The notes below the pieces were generated by a model that made no database searches, had not been told where the DNA came from, and saw nothing but the letters and a program-made list of their open reading frames with translations. A DNA stretch of 45,416 bases from Akkermansia muciniphila. Lineage in GTDB: Bacteria; Verrucomicrobiota; Verrucomicrobiia; Limisphaerales; BJHT01. The position numbers and the translations under genes were made by a program. Positions 26,080-34,567 of the stretch are shown in pieces. The DNA lies in assembly GCA_945861535.1 (NCBI GenBank), contig CAMAUZ010000068.1:1-45416 (forward strand). The letters are read 5' to 3'. The number at the start of each line of letters is the position of its first letter. The first letter of the stretch is position 1.

Positions 26080-27378
26080 ATGACTGAAGCCGCCAGCAAA
26101 TCCACCTTCTTCCGCCAGAGCGGCTGGATGGTCATCGCGACTGTCGGCGGCGGGGTCTTCATGGTCGCGGTGCATCCGGTCGCGGCGAAGATGCAGCCCG
26201 AGGAATACGGCGTTTTTTTTACCCTGCTGCGCTGCCTCCTGTTGCTCGCCGTCCCTGCCGGCGGCCTGCAAACCATTCTCGCCCAGCAAACCGCCGGGGC
26301 CGTGACCGACCGCCAGACGCGGCAGCTCGCCGCGGCGTTTCGCGCCGTGCTGCGCGGCATCTTTCTGCTCTGGCTCGCGCTTGCCGGCGTGCTCTTTTTC
26401 ACGCAGGACGCCATTGCGGCGACACTGAAAGTCGCCAACCTGGGCGCGCTGTGGATGACCGCCGCGGTCGTGCTCACGTCGCTCTGGAATCCGGCGATCA
26501 AAGGCGTGATGCAAGGCCAGCAGAACTTTCTCGGCCTGGGCTGGACCACCATTCTCGACGGCGTCGGGCGCTTCCTGTTGCTGGCGGTGATTGTGCTTTT
26601 CCTCAGCGGTCAGGCGGCGGGCGGGATGGTCGCCGTGCTGTTCGGGCAGGCGCTCTCCGTCGGTCTCGGCGTGTGGTGTACGTGGAAGGTGCTGGCGGGA
26701 CCGGGCGAACCCTTCGACCGCGCGGCGTGGGGCCGGCGCATCCTGCCGCTGACGTTTGCCCCGGCGGGCCTGCTCGTGTTGCAGACCGCGGATGTCCTCT
26801 ATATCCAGAGCCTCTTCCCCGCCGCGCAGTCGCCCTACTACATGCCGCCGACGATGGTCGGTTTCGCCTTGGTCCAGTTCACCGTGCCGCTGGCGGCCGT
26901 GATGTTTCCGAAGATCGTGCGCAGCGCGGCGCGCGGAGAAAAATCCGACGCGCTGAAATTGACGCTCGGCACGACCGCGCTGCTCGGGGCGGTCGCGGCG
27001 AGCGCGGCGACGGTGTTCCCCGAATTACCGCTGCGCATTCTCTACTTCACCAAGCCCGAGTTCTGGCAATGCGCGCCGCTCGTGCCGTGGTTTGCCTGGT
27101 GCATGTTGCTCTTCACGCTCGCCAACGCGCTCGTGACGAATCTCCTGGCCCGCGGTCGGTTCGCCATTTCCGGCGTGCTCGTCCTGCTCGCCGCGGCCTA
27201 CGGCCTCACGCTCTGGTGCCTGCGCGACCGCCTGCTCGCGATGGAAATGTTCGCCGCCTACAAGCTTGTGGTGCAGACCATCACCGGGTTCAACCTCGTG
27301 CTGCTGCTGCTGGCGATGTGGCTCACCTGGGGACTTGGAAGACCGGTCAGTGGGACCGCGCCAAGCACCGGCACGTGA
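26080..27378 (+). CDS. Polysaccharide flippase-like (MATE/Wzx, MVF superfamily) membrane protein
   Basis: 432 residues from ATG 26080. It is strongly hydrophobic with about 12 predicted membrane segments, e.g. MVIATVGGGVFMVAVHPVAA, LLALVGVLFF-like, LLLAVIVLFLSG, ALVQFTVPLAAVMFPKIV and LVLLLLAMWLTWGL. The opening FFRQSGWMVIATV and AAKMQPEEYGVFFTLLR, then an inner QGQQNFLGLGW, fit the oligosaccharide flippase (Wzx/RfbX-like) architecture with an N-terminal helix followed by the EYG motif. It would move lipid-linked sugars across the inner membrane. It lies after the glycosyltransferase, separated by a repeat element. Confidence 0.8.
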   Translation: MTEAASKSTFFRQSGWMVIATVGGGVFMVAVHPVAAKMQPEEYGVFFTLLRCLLLLAVPAGGLQTILAQQTAGAVTDRQTRQLAAAFRAVLRGIFLLWLALAGVLFFTQDAIAATLKVANLGALWMTAAVVLTSLWNPAIKGVMQGQQNFLGLGWTTILDGVGRFLLLAVIVLFLSGQAAGGMVAVLFGQALSVGLGVWCTWKVLAGPGEPFDRAAWGRRILPLTFAPAGLLVLQTADVLYIQSLFPAAQSPYYMPPTMVGFALVQFTVPLAAVMFPKIVRSAARGEKSDALKLTLGTTALLGAVAASAATVFPELPLRILYFTKPEFWQCAPLVPWFAWCMLLFTLANALVTNLLARGRFAISGVLVLLAAAYGLTLWCLRDRLLAMEMFAAYKLVVQTITGFNLVLLLLAMWLTWGLGRPVSGTAPSTGT

Positions 27379-27423
27379 CGAGCAGGGCAGGGGATCCGGG
27401 TTGGTGCGCGCGCGGCCGGCCGC

Positions 27424-27819
27424 TCACGGGTCGATGATTTGAAACTGATACGGCGGCGACAAACGGCTGTCCTTCCCCCGCTTGGAAATTTTGTGGTACT
27501 GGAAGTTCATCTTCACCCGGTAGTTCAGAAAGTTGACCCCTTTGGGCGCCGGCACCTGGGCCGTCCAGCAGTTGACCGCGCCGGGGACGGGGGTCATGGG
27601 AATCTCCCGAAAGGTGCTCGCCTGAAAATCGGTTTGCACCACCGGTTGGACTGATTCGGGCAGCAGACTGCGCTGGTTGGTATCCCAGCCGATCACGACC
27701 GGATAGAGGCCGTTGGCGTTGCGGACGTGGTGGTCGGAACCCAGATTGGTGATCGAAGTGCAGCCGGAGACGGCCAAAGCCAAGCCCAGAACCGTCACCA
27801 TTTTGTAGCGCATTTCCAT
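27424..27819 (-). CDS. Small lipoprotein of unknown function
   Basis: 131 codons from ATG 27819 (a second ATG two codons on is also possible). The N-terminus MRYKMVTVLGLALAVSGC is a type II signal with lipobox AVSGC, so Cys is lipidated. The mature part (GLYPVVIGWDTNQRSL, QVPAPKGVNFLNYRVKMNF, PYQFQIIDP) has beta-rich character and no domain I recognise. It lies 131 bases after the ParE-like stop codon and may be separately transcribed. Confidence 0.7.
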   Translation of the reverse strand: MEMRYKMVTVLGLALAVSGCTSITNLGSDHHVRNANGLYPVVIGWDTNQRSLLPESVQPVVQTDFQASTFREIPMTPVPGAVNCWTAQVPAPKGVNFLNYRVKMNFQYHKISKRGKDSRLSPPYQFQIIDP

Positions 27820-27950
27820 CGTGGCCAGACGCTTGCCGATGCCTCCCACCTTGTAAAGTTGGATTTCCCCAGCGCGGGCTGTTTCCGCGGTTTTGGGGGC
27901 GTACCGACGCTGCGGACGAACGCCGAGATGACCGCCGGCCTCGGGACGGC

Positions 27951-28262
27951 TCAATTCGGTGAGATTTCGGGCGGCAGGTTGCGTGCCCCATGCAACAGGC
28001 GAACGACGACCACCGTCTCTTCCCGCGCTTCATAGAACAGCAGGTAATTGGGAAACTTCTGGATCACCCACTTGCGAACGACCGGTGCGCCCCGAAATCC
28101 GGCCTTGCTGCCGAGTTGCGGATGGGTCTGCAGCAGTGACAGCGCCTGTTCCACCGCGTCGCAGAAACGCTCCGCCGCCTCCGGGTTGGCCGCGCTCAAA
28201 CCGAGCACAATCTCCGCGTAGTCCGTGAGGAACCGCGAGCCTTTATGCAGCTTGCTGGACAC
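27951..28262 (-). CDS. ParE/RelE superfamily toxin
   Basis: 103 residues with GTG start at 28262. The fold is indicated by FLTDYAEIVLGLSAANPEAAERFCDAVEQALSLL-type helices (read in parts), then HPQLGSKAGF, VRKWVIQKFPNYLLFYEARE and VVVVRLLHGARNLP, the ParE-type C-terminal strand. ParE members block gyrase, RelE members cut mRNA; the H-G-A-R-N ending resembles ParE. It overlaps the antitoxin gene by 20 bases. Confidence 0.88.
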   Translation of the reverse strand: MSSKLHKGSRFLTDYAEIVLGLSAANPEAAERFCDAVEQALSLLQTHPQLGSKAGFRGAPVVRKWVIQKFPNYLLFYEAREETVVVVRLLHGARNLPPEISPN

Positions 28263-28482
28263 GCGCCGGCTTGATGAGGTTGCGGACCGACTCCAAATCC
28301 TCGCGCGTCAACGGGGTGACGCTTCCCTGCAATCCCTCCAACACTCTTCGCTCAAAGTGCGCCGCCTCCTGCATCTGGCGCCGTGCGGCCGCTTCCACGA
28401 ATTCACTCACGGAAGCAAACGCACCGTCCTGGACGCTCTGTTCGATGTACTTTTCCAACTCGGCCGGCAGGGTGACATTCAT
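28243..28482 (-). CDS. ParD-like antitoxin
   Basis: 79 residues from ATG 28482: MNVTLPAELEKYIEQSVQDG then FASVSEFVEAAARRQM is a ribbon-helix-helix DNA-binding antitoxin start, with a flexible C-terminus that would wrap the toxin. It precedes and overlaps the ParE-like gene, the usual order. Confidence 0.88.
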   Translation of the reverse strand: MNVTLPAELEKYIEQSVQDGAFASVSEFVEAAARRQMQEAAHFERRVLEGLQGSVTPLTREDLESVRNLIKPARVQQAA

Positions 28483-28602
28483 GCGCCGGACGATACCGTC
28501 TTTGGGTGACGAATGACAAGCGCCGGAGGCGCGGAACTGTGCCTGTGTGCCTGCGACTGACCTTGGGAGGTACCGAAATCCTTCACCAACCCAACTCGAA
28601 GG

Positions 28603-28632
28603 TTGACCCCGGCGGAGGCGCATTGCTAGTTT
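28603..28632 (+). promoter_or_regulatory. Possible sigma-70-type promoter of ilvN-ilvC
   Basis: TTGACC (28603-28608), 18 bases, TAGTTT (28627-28632), about 65 bases before the ilvN ATG. The match to consensus is moderate. Confidence 0.35.
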
Positions 28633-28695
28633 CCACGCCTTTCGCGGCTCAGATCGAGCAGTTCCGACGGTGCCGATTGTGGCTGTGATGCGTCT

Positions 28696-29169
28696 ATGCG
28701 ACACACTATTTCCGTTTTGGTTGAGAACAAATTCGGCGTGCTCACGCGCGTGGCCGGCCTGTTTAGCGGGCGCGGCTACAACATTGATTCGCTGAATGTG
28801 GCTCCGACCCAGGACCCCAGCGCCTCGCGCATGACCATCGTCACGCGCGGCGACGACGCCACGCTCGAGCAGATCGTCAAGCAGCTCAACAAGCTGGTGG
28901 ATGTGCTCAAGGTGCAGGATTTCCACGACGGCGAATACATCGACCGCGAACTCGTGCTGGTGAAGGTCGGCGTGAACTCGCAGTCGCGCGCCGAGGTGAT
29001 GCAGATCACCGACATCTTCCGCGCCAAGATCGTGGACGTGCAGCCCGCGAGCCTCACCATCGAGATCACCGGCAGCGAATCCAAAATCGAAAAGTTCCTC
29101 GAACTGATGCAGACCTTCGGCATTCTCGACCTGACCCGCACGGGCAAGGTCGCCCTGCCGCGCAAATGA
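28696..29169 (+). CDS. ilvN: Acetolactate synthase small (regulatory) subunit
   Basis: 157 residues. An N-terminal ACT domain ([34 protein letters not shown]) is followed by the C-terminal ALS activation domain ([43 protein letters not shown]). It activates the catalytic subunit and mediates valine feedback in branched-chain amino acid synthesis. Length equals typical IlvN/IlvH. Unusually, no large-subunit gene (ilvB) precedes it here; ilvC follows after about 67 bases, so it is probably co-transcribed with ilvC. Confidence 0.95.
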   Translation: MRHTISVLVENKFGVLTRVAGLFSGRGYNIDSLNVAPTQDPSASRMTIVTRGDDATLEQIVKQLNKLVDVLKVQDFHDGEYIDRELVLVKVGVNSQSRAEVMQITDIFRAKIVDVQPASLTIEITGSESKIEKFLELMQTFGILDLTRTGKVALPRK

Positions 29170-29236
29170 TTTTCCGCCGGCGAATTTGTTTTCCCATCAA
29201 CCAAACTCAACCCAACTCCCAACCCCACTCGATCCC

Positions 29237-30262
29237 ATGGCTGTTAAGATTTACTCGGACAAAGACGGCGACCTGAACGTGTTTCAGGGCAAAACCCTCG
29301 CGGTGCTCGGCTTCGGCTCGCAGGGCCACGCCCACGCGTTGAACCTCAAGGACAGCGGCTGCAACGTCATCATCGGCCTCTACGAAGGCTCGAAGTCCAT
29401 CGCGGTCGCCAAGGACAAGGGATTCGAGGTGGTCACCACGGGGGAGGCTGTGAAACGCGCCGACGTGATCTTCGTCGCGCTGCCCGACACCAAGCAGGCG
29501 GCGGCTTACGAGAAAGACATCGCCCCCAATCTCACCAAGGGCAAAACGATTCTCTTCAGCCACGGCTTTTCGATCCATTTCAAGACCATCGTCCCGCCGG
29601 CGGACGTGAACGTCATCATGGTCGCGCCGAAAGGCCCCGGGCACATCGTGCGCCGCCAGTTCACCGAGGGCAAAGGCGTGCCGAGCCTCATCGCGATTTA
29701 TCAAAACCCCGGCAAGAACGCCAAGAAGCTCGCCCTCGCGTGGGCCAAGGGCATCGGCGGCACTCGTGCGGGCGTGCTCGAAACGACCTTCAAGGAAGAG
29801 ACCGAGACCGACCTGTTCGGCGAACAGACCGTGCTGTGCGGCGGCTGCTGCGCGCTGGTCAAGGCGGGGTTCGAGACCCTCGTCGAGGCGGGTTATTCGC
29901 CGGAGATGGCTTACTTCGAATGCTTGCACGAGCTGAAGCTGATCGTGGATTTGATGAACGAAGCGGGCATCAGCGGCATGCGTTTCTCGATCTCCGAGAC
30001 GGCCAAGTGGGGTGATGTCAGCGTCGGTCCGAAGATCATCGACGCCAGCGTGAAGAAGCGGATGAAGGCCGCGCTCACCGACATTCAGACCGGCAAATTT
30101 GCCCGCGAATGGGTCAAGGAATACCAGAGCGGCTACCCGCGCTACAACGCGCTGCTCAAGGCGGACGTGGATCATCCGATTGAGAAGGTCGGTGCCAAGC
30201 TGCGCGCGATGATGCCGTGGATGCAGAAACGGTCCATCAAGGGCGTGCAAGCGGCGTATTGA
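29237..30262 (+). CDS. ilvC: Ketol-acid reductoisomerase (class I)
   Basis: 341 residues from ATG 29237 ([11 protein letters not shown]). NADP-binding [17 protein letters not shown], then GLYEGSKS in the cofactor-specificity loop (usually GLRxxS), [11 protein letters not shown], the metal-binding [13 protein letters not shown] and [13 protein letters not shown] segments, and the [13 protein letters not shown] helix, all as in class I KARI. It converts acetolactate and acetohydroxybutyrate to dihydroxy-acids in valine, leucine and isoleucine synthesis. A strong terminator follows. Confidence 0.95.
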   Translation: MAVKIYSDKDGDLNVFQGKTLAVLGFGSQGHAHALNLKDSGCNVIIGLYEGSKSIAVAKDKGFEVVTTGEAVKRADVIFVALPDTKQAAAYEKDIAPNLTKGKTILFSHGFSIHFKTIVPPADVNVIMVAPKGPGHIVRRQFTEGKGVPSLIAIYQNPGKNAKKLALAWAKGIGGTRAGVLETTFKEETETDLFGEQTVLCGGCCALVKAGFETLVEAGYSPEMAYFECLHELKLIVDLMNEAGISGMRFSISETAKWGDVSVGPKIIDASVKKRMKAALTDIQTGKFAREWVKEYQSGYPRYNALLKADVDHPIEKVGAKLRAMMPWMQKRSIKGVQAAY

Positions 30263-30289
30263 GTTTTTCGCGCGCCCACGCAAGCGACG

Positions 30290-30327
30290 ACCGCCGGCGG
30301 CACTCCACCGCCGGCGGTTTGTTTTTT
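30290..30327 (+). terminator. Rho-independent terminator of ilvC
   Basis: An 11-bp perfect GC stem ACCGCCGGCGG / CCGCCGGCGGT with a 7-base loop, followed by TTTGTTTTTT, 27 bases after the ilvC stop. Confidence 0.9.
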
Positions 30328-30390
30328 GGATGGGCCGCGCAACTTTGGTTTTCTGGTGGTTTTAGAATCGGGAACAACTACTGTGTCGCT

Positions 30391-31305
30391 GTGAAACGGA
30401 TCGTCGAAATAGCCATGCTCGTGCCGGGGATGCTTGCCCTCGGCGGCGACGCCTTGTGGGCGGCCGTGGATGCCAAGGCTGCTTACCAGATCATCGTTGA
30501 TCGCAATCCCTTTGGTTTGCGCCCCTTGCCGCCGCCGCTCAGCGCCGCCGGCCCGCCCGAGCCACCGCCGAAACCTCCCGCAAGTTTCAAGCTCGTCGGC
30601 ATCACCTCGATTCAATCGCCGAAGAAAGCGCTCATCCTAAAGACCGAGACAACCCCCAACTCGAAGCCGAAATATTTCCGCATCGAAGAGGGCGGACGCG
30701 ACGGCGACATCGACGTGCTGGAAATCGACGCCAAGAACGGGAGCGTCAAGATTGCTTACGCGGGCAACAATTCGGTGCTCAAGTTCGAGAAGGAAAATGT
30801 CAAAGCCGCCGGCACACCCGGCGGACCGGCGATGCCGAATTACGCCGCCATGCCCGGCATGGGGCTCCCGCCGCCGCCCGCCATGAATGCCACGATGCCT
30901 GGTGGGGCACCGTATCAACCAAACTCGGGCGCGGCCGCTTTGGGTGGACGGTTTAACACCGGCCTGTCCCCAGGTAATCCGGCCAATGCCAACTTCAACC
31001 CTGGCGGCTACAATCCCAGCGGCAACATCCCGCCGCCCGGCGGCAATCCGGGCGGGGTGGCGGTGCCCAGTTTCCAACTCAACACCCCCGGCTCCGGCGA
31101 ACCCGTGCGGACCGTTCCCACCCGCACCCTGCGCATCAGTCCGGGCGGTGCGCCGCAGAGCAGCGCCCCGCCCACGCCCGCGCCAGTGGACCCGGACGTG
31201 CAAACCGTGTTGATCGAACTCAACCGCCAGGCCACCGCGGCGGAAGTGAACAAGGGAAATCTCCCCCCGCTGCCCCCGACCGAACTGACTCCGCCGTCGC
31301 CGTAG
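30391..31305 (+). CDS. Exported proline/glycine-rich protein, GspC/PilP-like N-terminal half
   Basis: 304 residues with a GTG start (KRIVEIAMLVPGMLALGG) that gives a signal-peptide-like N-terminus; ATG 30415 is the alternative. After cleavage comes IIVDRNPFGLRPLPPPLSAA, a proline-rich linker, then FKLVGITSIQSPKKALI, the pattern of the HR domain in type II secretion GspC and type IV pilus PilP proteins. The second half is disordered low-complexity Pro/Gly/Asn-rich sequence (residues about 150-270). No secretion or pilus genes lie nearby. The assignment to a GspC-like domain is a pattern match only. Confidence 0.7.
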   Translation: MKRIVEIAMLVPGMLALGGDALWAAVDAKAAYQIIVDRNPFGLRPLPPPLSAAGPPEPPPKPPASFKLVGITSIQSPKKALILKTETTPNSKPKYFRIEEGGRDGDIDVLEIDAKNGSVKIAYAGNNSVLKFEKENVKAAGTPGGPAMPNYAAMPGMGLPPPPAMNATMPGGAPYQPNSGAAALGGRFNTGLSPGNPANANFNPGGYNPSGNIPPPGGNPGGVAVPSFQLNTPGSGEPVRTVPTRTLRISPGGAPQSSAPPTPAPVDPDVQTVLIELNRQATAAEVNKGNLPPLPPTELTPPSP

Positions 31306-31778
31306 GTTGTAGCGTGGGCGTTTCCGTCCACCTCCTCGATCTGCGTCCGGGAAAAAGTTTCGGTGCCGGTGCGGAACGACAACTCAGGAGCGGCTGTCGG
31401 GACTGACGAGGGCTGTCCTCCTCGCCGTATTCTCCATCATCGCGCCTGCTTTCCGTCCCTTCCCATCGCTGCGGTGTTCTGAGTTTTCTTCCACAACACC
31501 GCCCGACGAGGTGGAGGGAGGCAATCAGAGCACCGCAGCGATGAGATGGGACGCAGATCGGTGCGGTAAGATGGCCAATTCTGTGGCGAGCGTGGATGGG
31601 GCGGTGCTCTCCCCACAACCGGTGCCGGGCGCTTTTTGGAAGCGTCACTTCTCGCGGCAGTATCAGTCGCGACAGTCGTGGCGACCGGCCCCGCAGTTCC
31701 ACTCGCCGCGGAAAACACCGGACTTCAGTTCCCCCCCGTTTCCCATCCGTGGTCAAACCTGCCTCCTCGGTCCGCGCC
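31306..31778. other. Intergenic region with a large palindrome
   Basis: About 470 bases between convergent genes. Frames here carry no recognisable domain. The main structure is the inverted repeat at 31454-31553 (separate entry). Confidence 0.5.
31454..31553. repeat. ~100-bp inverted repeat (cruciform-forming)
   Basis: The arm 31454-31494 (CGTCCCTTCCCATCGCTGCG at its start) pairs with 31511-31553; the GCATCGCTGCGGTG core (as ATCGCTGCGGTG/CACCGCAGCGAT) is perfect and further bases match at roughly 80% overall. It has a short loop of 16 bases. No coding potential. Confidence 0.75.
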
Positions 31779-32411
31779 TCAAAACAGCGTCCCCTTCAGT
31801 TCCTTCAGCGCATTGATCATGAACTGAAATGCCACCGCCGCCAGCATCAGTCCCATCAAGCGCGTGATGATCTTCAGCGCGATCGGCCCCAGCCACTTCG
31901 CGCCCGTCGCCGACAGCCGCAGGATCACGTAGCACGCGAGCATCACCGCCGCGATGCACAGATACAGCGCGACCTGCTGCCCGAAGTTCGCCGCCTTTTT
32001 GTGCAGCAAAATCACCGTCGTGATCGCCCCCGGCCCCGACAGCATCGGCACCGCCAGCGGGGCCACGGCGATGTCCGCCTTGTGAACCGCCGCGTTCGTC
32101 TCCGCCACCGTCTCCTGCACCGCCGAACGCTTCGCCCGCAGCATGTCCACCGCCACGATCAGCAACACCATGCTCCCCGCCAGTTGAAACGCCGGCTGCG
32201 TGATCCCGAGAAATTTGAAAATCCATTCCCCCAGCACCGCGAACAACAGCAGCACGCCCGTCGCCACCGCGCACGCCAGCCCCGCCATGCGCGTCCGCTG
32301 CTCCGGCGTGTCCGTCGGCGTGATCGCCAGAAACGCCGGCACGCAGCCAAGCGGGTCAATGATGAAAAACAGTGACACGCTCGCGAGCACGATGAATTCA
32401 AACATCGTCAT
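31779..32411 (-). CDS. MarC family integral membrane protein
   Basis: 210 residues, about six membrane segments. The start EFIVLASVSLFFIIDPLGCVPAFLA is the MarC/YchE signature (DPxGxxP), and the middle APLAVPMLSGPGAITTVILL is the second conserved motif (PLxxPxLxGPGxIT). MarC-family proteins were once linked to multidrug resistance, but the role is unclear. The ATG overlaps the upstream stop by 4 bases (ATGA), so the two genes are translationally coupled. Confidence 0.92.
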   Translation of the reverse strand: MTMFEFIVLASVSLFFIIDPLGCVPAFLAITPTDTPEQRTRMAGLACAVATGVLLLFAVLGEWIFKFLGITQPAFQLAGSMVLLIVAVDMLRAKRSAVQETVAETNAAVHKADIAVAPLAVPMLSGPGAITTVILLHKKAANFGQQVALYLCIAAVMLACYVILRLSATGAKWLGPIALKIITRLMGLMLAAVAFQFMINALKELKGTLF

Positions 32412-33751
32412 ATCGCGCACGGGGCGAGGATCGCCTCCGTCATTCCGTGAATGATCTTCTTGTCCGCCGGGCACACTGTCGCCAGCACGCCCCCGAGCGT
32501 CGCCCGCTGCTGCTCCGCCTCGCCTGCCACAAAATAATACGGGCACAACCGCACCCGCCCCGGCATGGCCACCAGCTTCTGCGCCGCGAAATCAAACCAC
32601 TCCGCCGCCACCGTCCGCGGCTTGTGATAACGCTGCAGCACATACGGCGAACGCGCGAAACCCGTCAGCGCCTTCTCCACCGCCGCCGCCCAGTCCGCCT
32701 GCGACAGATCGCTCCCCAGATAAACCCCGCGCGCCCCCCACGCCTCCGCCGAAAATCCCGACACCTTCAAAATCAAATCCCGTTCCCGCTGTGACAGCAT
32801 TTTCAACTGATTCCAATCCGTCAGCCCCAGCTCGGGATACGCCGCGTGCGGCGGCAACGGCGCGGGATCCAACACCCAGGTGTATGGCACCAGCTTCAGC
32901 AGCCGTGCGAGAAAACCCTCGCCCAGCTCGCGCCGCCAGAATCCGCGCAGATTCCGGTTCCACAACAACGCGAACAACAGCTTCTCCTCGAAAATCGGCT
33001 TCGGCGGCGGCGTCAGGCGCAACCGCTTCTCCGCGGCCAATTGAAAAATCTTTGCCGCGCCCGCGACATTCGGCAGATCGAACAGCTCGAAAAACCGATA
33101 CACCGCATCGCCCTCCTGAAACTCCGCAAACTCCGGCCCGCGCACCGCGAACCGCTCCGCTCCCAGTTGCCCGCACAGCCATTCCATCTCCGGTCGATAC
33201 GTCGCCGACTCCTCCGACACGACGACATGCACCCGCGCCGCATCGCCGAAAATGCTGGCGAATCCGCGCTGCATCCCCTCCGCGCCGCCGAGCACCGCAT
33301 CGCCACCCCCGCCCGCCGCCACGACCGCCGAATACGTCTGATTCAGCCACGCCGTCAGTCCGATCCCGCCCGGCACGCTGTCCAGCTCCGTCACGCTGAT
33401 CCCTGTTTCCGTCAGCAACAAATCCGGCCGGATCACCCGCGGCAGTTCATTCTTCAGCGCCGCTGCGCGTTGCAGCGCGATCAGCTCCGTCGGCTTCCCC
33501 TGATCCAGCAACGCCGCGACCCATTCCGGCTGCTTCCCCTCGCAACTCTGCCGATACAGCAGATTCACCGCGCGATTGAACTGCAACAACACGCGGCCCA
33601 GCGACTCGAGTTCCCGCGCCAGCTCCGCGCCCAGCGCCAATGGTGCCGACGCAATCCTCCACCCATGTCCCTCGAACAACCCCGTCTCCGGCATCGCCGC
33701 GCGAACGCGCCCGGCGGCCTCGGCGGACGCCACAGACGACACGGCGGGCAT
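32408..33751 (-). CDS. Conserved protein of unknown function, possibly ATP-grasp-like
   Basis: 447 residues from ATG 33751; a GTG at 33769 that overlaps the Uma2 stop (GTGA) is an equally possible start. I do not recognise the family. Visible features: ELDSVPGGIGLTAWLNQTYS at about 110-130, a basic, aromatic-rich middle (FALLWNRNLRGFWRREL), and a C-terminal half with LILKVSGFSAEAWGARGVYL, YVLQRYHKPRTV and MPGRVRLCPYYF, reminiscent of the phosphate-binding and central strands of ATP-grasp ligases (lysine-Gly-rich loop, then an LQ-E/Y strand). That is only a fold guess. It is soluble, has no signal peptide, and is coupled to MarC downstream. Confidence 0.7.
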   Translation of the reverse strand: MPAVSSVASAEAAGRVRAAMPETGLFEGHGWRIASAPLALGAELARELESLGRVLLQFNRAVNLLYRQSCEGKQPEWVAALLDQGKPTELIALQRAAALKNELPRVIRPDLLLTETGISVTELDSVPGGIGLTAWLNQTYSAVVAAGGGGDAVLGGAEGMQRGFASIFGDAARVHVVVSEESATYRPEMEWLCGQLGAERFAVRGPEFAEFQEGDAVYRFFELFDLPNVAGAAKIFQLAAEKRLRLTPPPKPIFEEKLLFALLWNRNLRGFWRRELGEGFLARLLKLVPYTWVLDPAPLPPHAAYPELGLTDWNQLKMLSQRERDLILKVSGFSAEAWGARGVYLGSDLSQADWAAAVEKALTGFARSPYVLQRYHKPRTVAAEWFDFAAQKLVAMPGRVRLCPYYFVAGEAEQQRATLGGVLATVCPADKKIIHGMTEAILAPCAI

Positions 33752-33765
33752 GACAGCGGGAGCGC

Positions 33766-34323
33766 TCACACACCCTCGTAAATCTCCGCCAGCGGCACCT
33801 TCAGCCGCAGCGATTTCAAAGCCACACTCCCCTGCGCGTCCGTGACCGTCTCGCCCTTCCAATTGTCCGCCCGGCGGAACACCGTCACCTCGCGCCCCGC
33901 CTGCGCCACCAGCACGTATTCCTCCAGTGTTTCAATGGTGGTGTACGCAAGAAATTTCTCCCGTCTGTCCACCCGCTCCGTGCTCTCGGACAGCACCTCG
34001 ACGATCAATTTCGGGAACCGCAGAAACCGCGTATCCGTTTCGCGCTTGTCACATGTCACCACAAGATCCGGGTAATAATAATACTCATCATCCCGCAGGA
34101 GAAAATTCACCCGGATGTCGTTCGAGAAGACGCGGCACGGCTTCCCCTTCAGATGATTCCGCGTGGCGAGGTACAAATTTCCGGTGATGCGATTGTGCGC
34201 CAGCGTCTCCCCCGCCATCGCATACACCAGCCCGCCCAGATACTCGTGCCGCACCGCACTCGCCGCTTCTGCCACGAGATACTCGCTCACGCCCACGTAA
34301 TCCTGTTTCTCAGCCGCCTGCAT
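33766..34323 (-). CDS. Uma2 family protein (DUF820, PD-(D/E)XK-like)
   Basis: 185 residues from ATG 34323. The family core is clear: YLVAEAASAVRHEYLGGLVY, AGETLAHNRITGNLYLATRNHL, FSNDIRVNF, DEYYYYPDLVVTCD, LRFPKLIVEVLSESTERVDR and EYVLVAQ. Uma2 proteins have a restriction-endonuclease-like fold with D-(E/D)xK-type residues and are expanded in cyanobacteria and other groups; function is not established. First gene of a three-gene unit with the ATP-grasp-like protein and MarC. Confidence 0.9.
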   Translation of the reverse strand: MQAAEKQDYVGVSEYLVAEAASAVRHEYLGGLVYAMAGETLAHNRITGNLYLATRNHLKGKPCRVFSNDIRVNFLLRDDEYYYYPDLVVTCDKRETDTRFLRFPKLIVEVLSESTERVDRREKFLAYTTIETLEEYVLVAQAGREVTVFRRADNWKGETVTDAQGSVALKSLRLKVPLAEIYEGV

Positions 34324-34385
34324 GGCCGCGACTGTCCCGAAGAATTCCCGAACTGACAAGCGGCGTCGCACCGGCATGTGGGGCA

Positions 34386-34502
34386 GGCATCCTTGCCTGC
34401 CAGTTCACGGGGCATCCCTGCCCCGTGTTCCGGTGCCGCGCGAGTGGCTGGACATGGAAACGGGCGGCAGGGATGCCGCCCGAACTGGCAGGCAAGGATG
34501 CC
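34386..34502. repeat. Cruciform repeat with two compound palindromic arms
   Basis: The arm 34386-34427 (GGCATCCTTGCCTGCCAGTT at its start) is the inverted form of 34461-34502; the first 21 bases are identical, and both then contain a GGCATCCCTGCC core. Each arm also contains smaller palindromes. Located in a gap of 244 bases upstream of Uma2. Confidence 0.8.
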
Positions 34503-34567
34503 GGCCCCACCCGCCCGGCGCGGACGCCAGACCGCGTGCCAGAAACTGCGATGCGCCCGCGCCACCC

